Source: Chitinophagaceae bacterium UBA3430 | Lineage (GTDB): Bacteria; Bacteroidota; Bacteroidia; Chitinophagales; Chitinophagaceae | Reading direction: 5' to 3' | Assembly (NCBI GenBank): GCA_002378975.1 | Contig: DFST01000151.1 | Location: 1 to 7,543 of the forward strand | Length of the DNA stretch: 7,543 nucleotides | Part shown: positions 1 to 7,033 of the stretch, one piece after another | Layout of the letters: each line of letters starts with the position of its first letter | How positions within the stretch are numbered: position 1 is the first letter of the stretch | Notes under the pieces: generated by a model | What the model was told of the DNA's origin: nothing | Seen by the model: the letters and a program-made list of their open reading frames with translations, nothing else | The model's database searches: none | Translations under genes and position numbers: made by a program

Positions 1-2
1 CC

Positions 3-602
3 CTGGAAGGCAGCGTCTTCATTTCTGGAGCCGTGGTTCAATGGCTGCGCGATGAATTGCAGATCATTCGCCATTCGGGTGATGTTGAAGCGTTGGCTGC
101 ACAAGTGAGCGATTCAGAAGGCGTATTTCTGGTGCCTGCTTTCGCCGGATTGGGTGCCCCCCATTGGAATCCCCATGTGCGTGGATCGATCTTCGGACTC
201 ACCCGTGGCAGCAACAAAGCACACATCGCCCGTGCGGCACTCGACAGCATTGCTTATCAAACAGCCGATGTATTGCAAGCCATGAATGCCGATGCCGATA
301 TTCCCATCAAAGAACTTCGCGTGGATGGAGGCGCAACCGTGAACAATGCCTTGATGCAATTCCAATCGGACCTACTGAATTGCGCCGTGGTGCGCCCTAC
401 CATTACCGAAACCACTGCATTGGGTGCCGCCTATTTGGCCGGATTGGCCGTTGGATACTGGAAAGACCTGCAATCACTTCAAGCCCAATGGAAAAAAGAT
501 CATCAATTTGAACCGACTTGCTCCACGGAACAACGCGATCAATACATGCAAGGGTGGAAACGGGCAGTAAAAGCAAGCATAGCTTGGTCTGATACAAACT
601 GA
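3..602 (+). CDS. glpK: Glycerol kinase, C-terminal part (5' end outside window)
   Basis: The enzyme phosphorylates glycerol with ATP to sn-glycerol 3-phosphate in the cytoplasm, trapping imported glycerol. The reading frame is open from the window edge (LEGSVFISGAVVQWLRD), so the gene begins upstream; about 199 residues are present against roughly 500 for the family. Visible are the FGGY-kinase C-terminal signatures: the GLGAPHWNPHVRGSIFGLTRG segment (first 20 residues typical of GlpK), the ALDSIAYQTADVLQAM helix, the nucleotide-site motif LRVDGGATVNN, and FQSDLL followed by ETTALGAAYLAGLAVGYW. These match GlpK more closely than xylulose or ribulose kinases. A GTG at position 33 is an internal valine, not the start. 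The gene is followed after 25 bp by the glycerol channel gene on the same strand, so the two are probably co-transcribed. No frame damage is seen. Confidence 0.94.
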   Translation: MEGSVFISGAVVQWLRDELQIIRHSGDVEALAAQVSDSEGVFLVPAFAGLGAPHWNPHVRGSIFGLTRGSNKAHIARAALDSIAYQTADVLQAMNADADIPIKELRVDGGATVNNALMQFQSDLLNCAVVRPTITETTALGAAYLAGLAVGYWKDLQSLQAQWKKDHQFEPTCSTEQRDQYMQGWKRAVKASIAWSDTN

Positions 603-627
603 TTGAATCATTCAAAACCTCGAAATA

Positions 628-1335
628 ATGGCACCTTATATCGGAGAATTCGTTGGCATGACCTTAGTGATCACCTTAGGTACGAGTGTGGTCGCGAATG
701 TGGTGTTGTCAAACACCAAAGGACAAAACAGTGGCTGGATCGTAATCACCTTGGGCTGGGCAATGGCCGTATTCATTGGCAATTACGTTTCGGTTAAATT
801 GGGTGGAAGCGGTCATCTCAATCCAGCTTTCACCATCGGCGCTGCACTCTTCAGTGGTTTCGAGCCTTCATTGGTAATGCCCTATATCGCGGCACAATTT
901 GCCGGAGCGATCTTGGGTGCCGCACTCACCTGGCTGAGTTATCATTCCCATTTTGAGGTGACCGAAAACCAATCAGCCAAACTTGCCGTATTCTGCAATG
1001 CACCGGCCATCCGAAAAACCATTCCAAACTTACTCACCGAAATCATTGCTACGGCTGTCCTAGTGGTCGCGGCATTGGGGATGTCACAACCCACTACCGC
1101 ATTTGTCACGCTGGACGCACTACCCATTTCACTGGTGGTGTTGGCGATCGGCCTCTGCATGGGTGGCCCAACTGGTTATGCGATCAATCCCGCCCGCGAT
1201 CTAGGTCCACGCATCGCGCATTTCATCTTACCCATTCATGGAAAAGGAAACTCCGACTGGAGCTACAGCTGGATCCCGGTCGTTGGCCCATTAATCGGCG
1301 CTTTGATCGGATTTTATACCTATGGATTATTCTGA
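628..1335 (+). CDS. glpF: Glycerol facilitator (MIP/aquaporin family channel)
   Basis: This inner-membrane channel lets glycerol and possibly other small polyols diffuse into the cell; the upstream glycerol kinase then traps it. The 235 residues contain six hydrophobic membrane segments and the two half-helix NPA boxes of the family: GHLNPAFT with NPA at 65-67 and GYAINPARDLGPR with NPA at 187-189. Features favouring a glycerol channel over a water channel are Asp191 directly after NPAR and a likely aromatic/arginine filter of Trp44, Tyr184 and Arg190, where E. coli GlpF has Trp48, Phe200 and Arg206. That alignment is by eye. The ATG lies 25 bp after the glpK stop with no clear Shine-Dalgarno sequence. 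The 3' end overlaps the convergent aminotransferase gene by 16 bp. The order glpK-glpF is the reverse of that in E. coli. Confidence 0.93.
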   Translation: MAPYIGEFVGMTLVITLGTSVVANVVLSNTKGQNSGWIVITLGWAMAVFIGNYVSVKLGGSGHLNPAFTIGAALFSGFEPSLVMPYIAAQFAGAILGAALTWLSYHSHFEVTENQSAKLAVFCNAPAIRKTIPNLLTEIIATAVLVVAALGMSQPTTAFVTLDALPISLVVLAIGLCMGGPTGYAINPARDLGPRIAHFILPIHGKGNSDWSYSWIPVVGPLIGALIGFYTYGLF

Positions 1336-2525
1336 TCGATTGCGGCTAAGATTCGCGCGCAAGCTTGCTGAATTTGATATTCGGAAATCAGCAAAGGCGG
1401 AGCGATCCGCAAACAGTGTGGCGCAAATAAGAACCAATCCGTCATCAACCCGACTTCATTCGGATCACGAATGTCGATGCATCGATCGATGACTTTCTTG
1501 CAGGTTTCCGCATCCGAGAATTCAAGGGCCATCCAAAGGCCGAACGAACGAATCGATTCGATACGCGGATGAATCAATAACGTTCTGAATAGTTGCTCCT
1601 TCGCTTTGACGCCCTCGATCCATTGCTCTTCGATCAGGGCATTTAACGCAGCCAATCCGGCTGCACAACTCAGCGGATGACCTCCAAACGTAGTGATGTG
1701 ACCCAATACCGGTGCATCGGTTAGTTGATCCATCAAACATTTATCAGCTATAAAGGCACCCAAGGGCAATCCACCACCCAATGCTTTGCCTAGCAACAGT
1801 ACATCTGGAACCACATCAAACCATTCAAAGGCCCAGAGTTTACCGGTTCGACCAAATCCAGCTTGGATTTCATCGAGTATGAATAACGCACCGGTGGATC
1901 GACATTTCTGTTCCAATGCTTTCAGCCACGCGGCATCCGGGATCAGTATGCCCGACTCGGCCTGCACGGTTTCCAACAGCACACAGGCCGTGGTTTCGTC
2001 AATGGCATCGATCGCCGCCGGATCGTTGTAATTCAAGTGCCAAACATCGGGCAACAACGGACGAAAAGCCTGACGCCAATATTCATCTCCGATCGCACTC
2101 AATGCCCCTTGCGTACTCCCATGATAGGATCCATTGAAACAAACGATTCGCGAGCGCTTTGTAATCCGCTTGGCCAATTTCATAGCTCCCTCCACCGCCT
2201 CGGCTCCGGAATTCGTGAAATAAACCGAGTTCAGCGATGCGGGCAACAGCGCAGTCAATCGTTGCGCATAATGCACCTGTGGGGTTTCGACGAACTCGCC
2301 GTACACCATCACGTGCAAATATTTATCGAGTTGCGCGCGAATGGCATCCAATACCTTGGGGTGACCGTGACCGATGTTGGCCACCGAAATGCCGCCGATC
2401 AGATCGACGTAGGAACGACCGGAACGATCGAACAGCGTGGCGCATTCCGCACGCTCAATCTCAAAGGCCAGCGGAGCCGGGGAAGTTTGTGCCACATGCC
2501 GCAAAAAAAGTTCTCGGGTATTCAC
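1320..2525 (-). CDS. Class III PLP-dependent aminotransferase (ornithine/acetylornithine-type family)
   Basis: The protein transfers an amino group from an amine or omega-amino acid to a keto acid using pyridoxal phosphate; the substrate cannot be told from sequence. From the chosen start (401 residues) the family motifs are NSGAEA at 105-110 (phosphate binding), YHGSTQGAL at 134-142 (aromatic stacking on PLP), FILDEIQAGFGRTG at 215-228 with Asp218 contacting the PLP ring nitrogen, LLLGKALGGGLPLGAF at 243-258 with Lys247 as Schiff-base lysine, and TTFGGHPLSCAAG from 278. I chose the GTG at 2525 because homologues of this type begin close to NTRELFLRHVAQTS, and because a -7-like element ends 4 bp upstream, the same spacing as in nadE. 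The ATG at 2576 would add 17 residues (LRVVQQISCFLSDLWC) without family resemblance and would overlap the divergent gene's start codon. Many Bacteroidota relatives are loosely annotated as aspartate aminotransferase family proteins. Confidence 0.9.
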   Translation of the reverse strand: MNTRELFLRHVAQTSPAPLAFEIERAECATLFDRSGRSYVDLIGGISVANIGHGHPKVLDAIRAQLDKYLHVMVYGEFVETPQVHYAQRLTALLPASLNSVYFTNSGAEAVEGAMKLAKRITKRSRIVCFNGSYHGSTQGALSAIGDEYWRQAFRPLLPDVWHLNYNDPAAIDAIDETTACVLLETVQAESGILIPDAAWLKALEQKCRSTGALFILDEIQAGFGRTGKLWAFEWFDVVPDVLLLGKALGGGLPLGAFIADKCLMDQLTDAPVLGHITTFGGHPLSCAAGLAALNALIEEQWIEGVKAKEQLFRTLLIHPRIESIRSFGLWMALEFSDAETCKKVIDRCIDIRDPNEVGLMTDWFLFAPHCLRIAPPLLISEYQIQQACARILAAIDQNNP

Positions 2526-2529
2526 GCAC

Positions 2530-2537
2530 CAAAGGTC
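2530..2537 (-). promoter_or_regulatory. Possible -7 element for the aminotransferase gene
   Basis: Read on the minus strand this is GACCTTTG, one mismatch from the Bacteroidota -7 consensus TAnnTTTG. It ends 4 bp before the GTG at 2525, the same distance as the perfect element TACCTTTG before nadE. No TTG is found at a suitable -33 distance, so the assignment is tentative. It would produce an mRNA with almost no leader. Confidence 0.35.
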
Positions 2538-2556
2538 GGAAAGAAAACAGGATATT

Positions 2557-2568
2557 TGTTGTACAACA
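2557..2568. promoter_or_regulatory. 12-bp perfect palindrome in divergent spacer, candidate operator
   Basis: TGTTGTACAACA is a perfect 12-bp inverted repeat inside the 49-bp spacer between the divergent aminotransferase and carbonic anhydrase genes. It lies 6 bp before the carbonic anhydrase ATG and 31 bp before the aminotransferase GTG. That is a position from which a dimeric regulator could affect both. A 12-bp palindrome is expected once or twice by chance in the whole window, so only the location makes it notable. Confidence 0.35.
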
Positions 2569-2574
2569 CGCAAC

Positions 2575-3105
2575 ATGGCACTGATCTTACCCGTAGCGGG
2601 AAAGCAACCAATCATCGGAGAGAATAATTTTCTGGCACCCAACGCCACGATCGTGGGAGAAGTGACCCTAGGAAAAGACTGCAGTGTTTGGTTCAATGCC
2701 GTACTTCGAGGAGACGTGAACTTTATACGAATCGGCGATCAGGTCAACATACAGGATGGAGCCTGCATTCACGGAACTTATCAGAAATGCGGGACGACCA
2801 TTGGAAACCGCGTCTCCATCGGCCACAATGCGATCGTACACGGGTGTACCCTTCACGATCAAGTGCTCATTGGCATGGGCGCCATTGTGATGGACAAGGC
2901 GGTAGTGCACGCCAATACCATCATCGCCGCGGGTGCGGTCGTATTGGAAAACACCATCTGCGAAAGCGGCAGCATTTATGCCGGTGTGCCTGCTAAAAAG
3001 ATCAAAGACATATCGCCGGAGCTGGTTCAGGGTGAGATCGAACGCATAGCCAACAATTATGTCCAATACGCAGACTGGTTTAAAGACTTGCCTGCTACCC
3101 AATAA
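2575..3105 (+). CDS. Gamma-class carbonic anhydrase family protein (left-handed beta-helix)
   Basis: Members bind a metal ion between subunits of a trimer and interconvert CO2 and bicarbonate; some relatives (YrdA, PaaY type) have uncertain activity. The 176-residue protein is built of hexapeptide repeats (for example APNATIVGEVTLGKDCSVWF, residues 21-40) that form the left-handed beta-helix. The three family zinc-ligand histidines are present: His66 in DGACIHG, and His84 and His89 in SIGHNAIVHG. Arg45 and Asp47 (LRGD) and Gln60-Asp61 match residues conserved in the archaeal enzyme Cam. The acidic proton-shuttle loop of Cam is not visible, so this resembles the shorter CamH/YrdA group. The C-terminal AGVPAKKIKDIS segment is typical. 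The ATG at 2575 gives the expected N-terminus; frames open further upstream run into the opposite gene. A lipoprotein gene follows after 10 bp, suggesting an operon. Confidence 0.93.
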   Translation: MALILPVAGKQPIIGENNFLAPNATIVGEVTLGKDCSVWFNAVLRGDVNFIRIGDQVNIQDGACIHGTYQKCGTTIGNRVSIGHNAIVHGCTLHDQVLIGMGAIVMDKAVVHANTIIAAGAVVLENTICESGSIYAGVPAKKIKDISPELVQGEIERIANNYVQYADWFKDLPATQ

Positions 3106-3115
3106 TCCCCCTCCC

Positions 3116-3310
3116 ATGAAAACAAATCGCATTTTTTGGATCCTGATCCTTGTTGCATTTTCATTGACTTCTTGTGCCAAGCTAAACAGCTTATTCAAAC
3201 GCAAATCGGGCTGCCCCAGCAATGGAAAAAATGTGGGCGCCGAGCAGATCCTCAGCGGCGATCCCAAAGCGATGAAAAGTGTGCGACGTGCGAAGAAATT
3301 CCGCAGTTGA
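3116..3310 (+). CDS. Small basic lipoprotein, unknown function
   Basis: The 64-residue product starts with a lipoprotein signal peptide: basic residues at 2 and 5, a hydrophobic stretch at 6-17 and the lipobox LTSC with the lipidated cysteine at position 20. The mature part is only about 45 residues and strongly basic (about 12 Lys/Arg against 2 Asp/Glu). It contains a second cysteine at 33 in GCPSNGKNVGAEQIL and ends in a Lys/Arg-rich tail (KSVRRAKKFRS). The gene lies 10 bp after the carbonic anhydrase gene on the same strand, so it is probably co-transcribed with it, and it ends on the base before the rsgA stop codon. I do not recognise a named family; the CPSNGKNVGAE stretch has the look of a conserved motif, but that is an impression. 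An in-frame earlier start at 3059 lies inside the previous gene and would bury the signal peptide, so ATG 3116 is preferred. Confidence 0.75.
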   Translation: MKTNRIFWILILVAFSLTSCAKLNSLFKRKSGCPSNGKNVGAEQILSGDPKAMKSVRRAKKFRS

Positions 3311-3313
3311 TCA
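3308..3313. other. Interlocked convergent stop codons (TGATCA)
   Basis: TGA of the small lipoprotein gene (3308-3310) and TCA, the complement of the rsgA TGA stop (3311-3313), are directly adjacent and form the palindrome TGATCA. No base separates the two genes, so any transcription terminator for either must lie inside the other's coding sequence. Confidence 0.9.
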
Positions 3314-4246
3314 GTAATTCCGATCATCGATGGACTCGAGCAGATTCACGTAACTCAGATACCGTTTCTCGTCAATGACTCCATCGCGAACGGCCGTCTT
3401 GACGGCACAATCCGGCTCATTGAGGTGCAGGCAATTGTTGAATTGACAATGCTCCATCACGCGTCGCATTTCGGGAAAATAATGCGAGAGTTCCGCCCGT
3501 TCCAAGTTTACCAACCCAAATTCTCTCATTCCGGGGGTATCGATGATCTTTCCTCCGTTCGGTAGTTCGAACATCTCCGCAAACGTAGTGGTGTGCAACC
3601 CTTTTCCACTCCATCCACTTACATCCTGGGTACGGCGGTTTAATCCGGGCAACCAGCGATTCAGCAAACTGGATTTCCCAACGCCGCTATGCCCTGTGAC
3701 CAAGGTTGTTTTATCGACCAGACGCGCTTGCAGATCATCCATGCCTTGTCCGGTTTCCGCACTCACCAGCAAAACCGGATATCCCGCCCCGCCGTAAACG
3801 CGTACCCACTCCTCAAATACAGCCAACTCCTTGGGGCCGTAGAGATCGGCTTTGTTACAGACGATCAGCGACGAAACATGATACATTTCCGAAGCGACCA
3901 AACAGCGATCGATGAAACCAGTCGAAGTCTTTGGATTTTTGATGGTTACCAGCAACATGGATTGATCCAGGTTGGAGGCCACAATGTGATGCTGGTGTTT
4001 GTGCCTCGGACTTTGCCGATGCAGATAATTTCTCCGCGGCTCGATGTTCAAGATCATCGCCGTTCCGACTTCCTCGTCCTCTACTTCCAATTGTACCCAG
4101 TCGCCGACAGCCACGGGATTGGTACTGGTGATCTCATCCAGTTTCAGTACCCCCTTGATGCGGGCATTCCAGAATTTTCCTTGCTCATCGCGAACGGAGT
4201 ACCAACTACCCGTGGATTTGTATACCAATCCGCGTTTTGCTGCCAT
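3311..4246 (-). CDS. rsgA: Ribosome small-subunit biogenesis GTPase RsgA
   Basis: RsgA is a cytoplasmic, circularly permuted GTPase that assists late maturation of the 30S ribosomal subunit. The 311 residues show an N-terminal OB-fold region (about 1-75), then the permuted G motifs in the order G4 NKAD (131-134), G5 SAE (162-164), G1 P-loop GHSGVGKSS (185-193), G2 threonines at HTTT (218-221) and G3 DTPG (236-239). The C-terminal zinc knuckle has Cys267, Cys272, His274 and Cys280. All catalytic and metal-binding positions are intact and the length is normal. The ATG at 4246 shares its A with the nadE stop (TAATG on the minus strand), so translation is probably coupled to nadE. A longer in-frame start at 4339 lies inside nadE and lacks family resemblance. 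Confidence 0.97.
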   Translation of the reverse strand: MAAKRGLVYKSTGSWYSVRDEQGKFWNARIKGVLKLDEITSTNPVAVGDWVQLEVEDEEVGTAMILNIEPRRNYLHRQSPRHKHQHHIVASNLDQSMLLVTIKNPKTSTGFIDRCLVASEMYHVSSLIVCNKADLYGPKELAVFEEWVRVYGGAGYPVLLVSAETGQGMDDLQARLVDKTTLVTGHSGVGKSSLLNRWLPGLNRRTQDVSGWSGKGLHTTTFAEMFELPNGGKIIDTPGMREFGLVNLERAELSHYFPEMRRVMEHCQFNNCLHLNEPDCAVKTAVRDGVIDEKRYLSYVNLLESIDDRNY

Positions 4247-5943
4247 TAGGATGTGTGCTGTTCGGTGAGGTAATGAGCCACGATCGGCATCCGTCGGCCA
4301 ACCCCAAATGCTTTGGGCGACACACGGATGATGGGGCAAAACTGATTTCGCTTGTATTCATTCACATTCACCAAACGGATCACGCGTTCAACGATGGCGC
4401 GGTCAAATCCCTGGGCGACGATCGCTTCAGGCCCCTGTCGGCGTTCGATGTATTGATAGAGGACCGGATCGAGTACGGCATAATCTGGCAGCGAATCGGA
4501 ATCTTTTTGATTGGGTCGAAGTTCGGCCGAAGGGGCTTTGGTCAAGATGGAATTCGGAATGATCTCTTTTTCGCGATTGATGTAACGGGCCAGTGCATAG
4601 ACCTGCAATTTGTAACAATCACCCAGCACAGCCAATCCGCCGGCCATATCCCCATACAAGGTACCATAACCCGTTGCCAATTCGCTCTTGTTGGACGTAT
4701 TCAACAAAATGTATCCGAATTTATTGGCGATCGACATCAAGAAATTGCCCCGGATGCGCGACTGCATATTCTCTTCGGCCAATCCGAAAGGCCGATCGGC
4801 AAAAAGGGGTTTGAGCTCGGATAGAAAAGATTCGAAGACTTTATCGATGGGAGCAATGTCGTACGGATTTCCCAATCGATCACTCAATGACCGAGCATCC
4901 GCTACGCTATGTAATGAGGAAAATGGTGAGGGCAATAATACCGCTCGTACATTTTCCTTACCCAAGGCTTCCACGGCGATGGCCAAGGTTACCGCGCTGT
5001 CAATTCCACCACTGCTGCCCAAGATGGCTCGTTGAAATCCCATCTTGTTGAAATAATCTCGAATACCGACCACCAAGGCCCGATGAATTTCGACTATGCT
5101 TGCTTCTGGCTCCAAGGCAGCCGGCGAATACTCGGCATTGGGCAATTGCGCAGCAGATGACAATACGGGTTGTGCAAAACGTCCGTCCGCTTTCCAATCG
5201 ACATACCGAATGGACTCTTCGAACAAAGGGAGTTGTTGAATGAGATTGGCCTGTGCGTCCATCACCAGAGACCCTCCATCGAAGACGATCTCGGTCTGGC
5301 TACCTACTGCGTTGCAGTAGATCATCGGGAGTTTGTACTTCTGTACATTCTGCTTGAGAATGGCTTTACGATCCTCCAGATGCGTATAGTCGAAGGGGGA
5401 AGCCGAAAGATTCAAAATGATATCGGGATGTTGGCCGATCAATTGATCGAGCGGACATTGACGATACAGCGGATTGTCGCCCAGATTCCAGATGTCTTCA
5501 CAAATGGTGACCGCTAATTTCTTCCCTCGGAAAGGCAGCACCGACCATTGCCAGGCCGGCTCGAAATATCGATACTCATCAAATACATCGTAGGTGGGTA
5601 AGCAAGTCTTTTGCGCTACGCCTACCAGTTGTTGTTCATCGAATACATATGCAGCATTGAAGAGGTCCTTGCCTTCCTTGACCGGATTCCGTTGTGGGGC
5701 GCCGACCACAATGCCGATGCCGTTGGAGGCGATCCGTACGCGCTCCAAGGCTTGCTCACAGGCTTCGATGAATTCGCTGAACTCCAACAGATCGCGAGGC
5801 GGATAACCACAGATGGCCAATTCAGAGAATAGGATCAACTCGGCACCCGCCTGCTTGGCGGTTTCGACGGCCAAGAGGATCTTATTGGTATTACCATTAA
5901 TGTCCCCGATCCGATAATTTTGCTGTGCCAGCGCGATCCGCAT
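4246..5943 (-). CDS. nadE: Glutamine-dependent NAD+ synthetase
   Basis: This enzyme makes NAD+ from deamido-NAD+ and ATP, using ammonia released from glutamine by its own N-terminal domain. The nitrilase-type glutaminase domain (about 1-265) carries the Glu41 (LFSELAICGYPPRDLL), Lys112 (QKTCLPTYDVFDEYRYF) and Cys148 (ICEDIWN) triad. The C-terminal synthetase domain begins near 285 and carries the PP-loop SSGGIDSA at 310-317, followed by the LLNTSNKSELATGYGTLYGD segment. At 565 residues it is the expected length for the two-domain form seen in many Bacteroidota. The ATG at 5943 has no Shine-Dalgarno sequence but sits 4 bp after a perfect TAnnTTTG element. The gene is first in a two-gene unit with rsgA and is divergent from gldB. 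Confidence 0.97.
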   Translation of the reverse strand: MRIALAQQNYRIGDINGNTNKILLAVETAKQAGAELILFSELAICGYPPRDLLEFSEFIEACEQALERVRIASNGIGIVVGAPQRNPVKEGKDLFNAAYVFDEQQLVGVAQKTCLPTYDVFDEYRYFEPAWQWSVLPFRGKKLAVTICEDIWNLGDNPLYRQCPLDQLIGQHPDIILNLSASPFDYTHLEDRKAILKQNVQKYKLPMIYCNAVGSQTEIVFDGGSLVMDAQANLIQQLPLFEESIRYVDWKADGRFAQPVLSSAAQLPNAEYSPAALEPEASIVEIHRALVVGIRDYFNKMGFQRAILGSSGGIDSAVTLAIAVEALGKENVRAVLLPSPFSSLHSVADARSLSDRLGNPYDIAPIDKVFESFLSELKPLFADRPFGLAEENMQSRIRGNFLMSIANKFGYILLNTSNKSELATGYGTLYGDMAGGLAVLGDCYKLQVYALARYINREKEIIPNSILTKAPSAELRPNQKDSDSLPDYAVLDPVLYQYIERRQGPEAIVAQGFDRAIVERVIRLVNVNEYKRNQFCPIIRVSPKAFGVGRRMPIVAHYLTEQHTS

Positions 5944-5947
5944 GACG

Positions 5948-5980
5948 CAAAGGTACTGACTCAGCCCGCTTGGGAGACAA
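5948..5980 (-). promoter_or_regulatory. Predicted Bacteroidota-type promoter of nadE-rsgA
   Basis: On the minus strand, TTG (5980-5978) is followed after 22 bp by TACCTTTG (5955-5948), a perfect match to the -7 consensus TAnnTTTG of Bacteroidota primary-sigma promoters. The spacing lies within the range I recall for Flavobacterium promoters (about 17-23). Transcription would begin almost at the nadE ATG at 5943, giving a very short or no leader. Confidence 0.6.
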
Positions 5981-5988
5981 TACCCAAG
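5969..5988. promoter_or_regulatory. Inverted repeat in nadE/gldB spacer, candidate operator
   Basis: CTTGGG (5969-5974) and CCCAAG (5983-5988) form a perfect 6-bp inverted repeat with an 8-bp spacer, and the spacer contains the predicted nadE -33 element (5978-5980). A bound regulator here could control nadE and the divergent gldB. The arms are short, so chance occurrence is possible, and the same bases could form a weak hairpin instead. Confidence 0.3.
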
Positions 5989-6013
5989 GCCCGGATTTCG
6001 TTAGCTAAAAACC

Positions 6014-7033
6014 ATGAAAAAACTCTTCTGCTCCTTGATCCTCGCCCTCGGCCTAATCGCTTGTGGGGACCGATCTGACCACCCGGATGTTTCCAAGATC
6101 GCGGTAGACCTAAAAGTCGATCGGTTCGATCAGGCATTTTTCCAATTGGATACCAACCAAATCGCTGCCGAACTCAACCGACTCAACGCCTCCTACCCGA
6201 ATTTCTACCCCGATTTCATGGAGCACGTGATCGGATTGCCCGCAAACGATACCTCTGCCGATGTTAAAAACAACCTGGCATTCTTCCTGAATAGCTACTT
6301 ACCTCTTTACAGCACCTTGTTGGCATCGTATAAAGACGTTAGCCAAATCGAATCCGATGTAGAGGAAGGACTTCGCTACGTCAAGTACTATTTCCCTACG
6401 TACAACTCCATTCAAAAACTGATTTTTTTTATAGGCCCGTTCGATGCGCCGGGCGCAGCCCTTACTCGTGATGGAATTGCGATCGGATTGCAACAATATG
6501 CCGGTCGGGATTTCTCGTTTTATCAATCTCCGCAAGGACTCGAGCTATTCCCAGCTTACATCAGTCGTCGCTTCGAGCGAAGTTATATTCCCGTCAATGC
6601 CTTGAAGTTGGTGGTTCAAGAACTTTGCCCCGATACGGTTGGATTTGGTCCGCTGATCGATCAGATCGTCGTACACGGACGAGAAGCTTGGCTGCTGGAT
6701 CAGTTTTTGCCTTCGACCGCTGATTCGCTCAAGCTCGGATTCACACAAAACCAGATCGATTGGTGTAAGCAAAACGAAGCCCTGATCTGGAGTTATCTGG
6801 TGAAAAATATAGACTTGCAATCGACCGACCCTGACCTCATCCAGAATTTTTTAGGGGAAGCTCCATTTACAGCGGGATTGGATCAGGATCATTCGCCCGG
6901 AAATCTAGGCAACTGGATCGGCCGGCAGATCCTGCGTGCTTATAAAAAGAAGCATCCAAACATTTCGCTTAGCGAAGTCATTAAATTGACCCCTGCACAA
7001 ATTTTGGAGGGCGCGGCCTACAAGCCGAGTTGA
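6014..7033 (+). CDS. gldB: Gliding motility lipoprotein GldB-like
   Basis: GldB is a cell-envelope lipoprotein needed for gliding in Flavobacterium johnsoniae; related proteins also occur in Bacteroidota not known to glide, and its biochemical role is unclear. The 339-residue product has a signal peptide with lipobox LIAC and the lipidated cysteine at 17. It then shows the family's conserved stretches: PDVSKIAVDLKVDRFDQAFF (24-43), a YPNFYPDF segment (61-68), YYFPTYNS leading to IFFIGPFD (125-144), and near the C-terminus SPGNLGNWIGRQILRAY (294-310). No HExxH zinc-protease motif is seen. The neighbouring divergent nadE is consistent with what I recall of gldB loci in this phylum. The F. johnsoniae partner gldC is not downstream; apaG converges instead. 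The start ATG at 6014 directly precedes the signal peptide. A run of eight T (6423-6430) lies in the gene without breaking the frame. Confidence 0.92.
   Translation: MKKLFCSLILALGLIACGDRSDHPDVSKIAVDLKVDRFDQAFFQLDTNQIAAELNRLNASYPNFYPDFMEHVIGLPANDTSADVKNNLAFFLNSYLPLYSTLLASYKDVSQIESDVEEGLRYVKYYFPTYNSIQKLIFFIGPFDAPGAALTRDGIAIGLQQYAGRDFSFYQSPQGLELFPAYISRRFERSYIPVNALKLVVQELCPDTVGFGPLIDQIVVHGREAWLLDQFLPSTADSLKLGFTQNQIDWCKQNEALIWSYLVKNIDLQSTDPDLIQNFLGEAPFTAGLDQDHSPGNLGNWIGRQILRAYKKKHPNISLSEVIKLTPAQILEGAAYKPS

Noticed and set aside
1320..1335. 16-bp overlap of glpF and the aminotransferase gene as evidence of a frameshift or wrong 3' end
   Set aside because: Both proteins end at normal family lengths, and short convergent overlaps fit the dense packing of the whole window.
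2437..2574. Upstream extension of the carbonic anhydrase frame to 2437
   Set aside because: It lies antisense within the aminotransferase gene; the recognisable protein begins at ATG 2575.
2037..2627. 196-codon open frame antisense to the aminotransferase
   Set aside because: Its translation shows no domain, and the opposite strand carries every expected PLP-enzyme motif without interruption.
2526..2696. N-terminal extension of the aminotransferase reading frame up to 2696
   Set aside because: The extra 57 residues lie over the divergent carbonic anhydrase gene, show no family resemblance, and the family-like N-terminus begins at the GTG at 2525.
3689..4249. 186-codon open frame antisense to rsgA
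   Set aside because: It lies opposite the intact OB-fold and G4 regions of rsgA and shows no independent sign of coding.
4247..4339. Longer rsgA start at 4339
   Set aside because: The added 31 residues are the nadE coding sequence in another frame and do not resemble RsgA; ATG 4246 with the TAATG overlap fits better.
4237..4824. 195-codon open frame antisense to nadE
   Set aside because: It opposes an intact, fully conserved nadE domain and its translation has no recognisable motif; it is best explained as a shadow frame.
6423..6430. Run of eight T in gldB as a phase-variation switch
   Set aside because: The frame is intact across the run, the run fits the local KLIFFIG residues of the family, and a single tract of eight is weak evidence.
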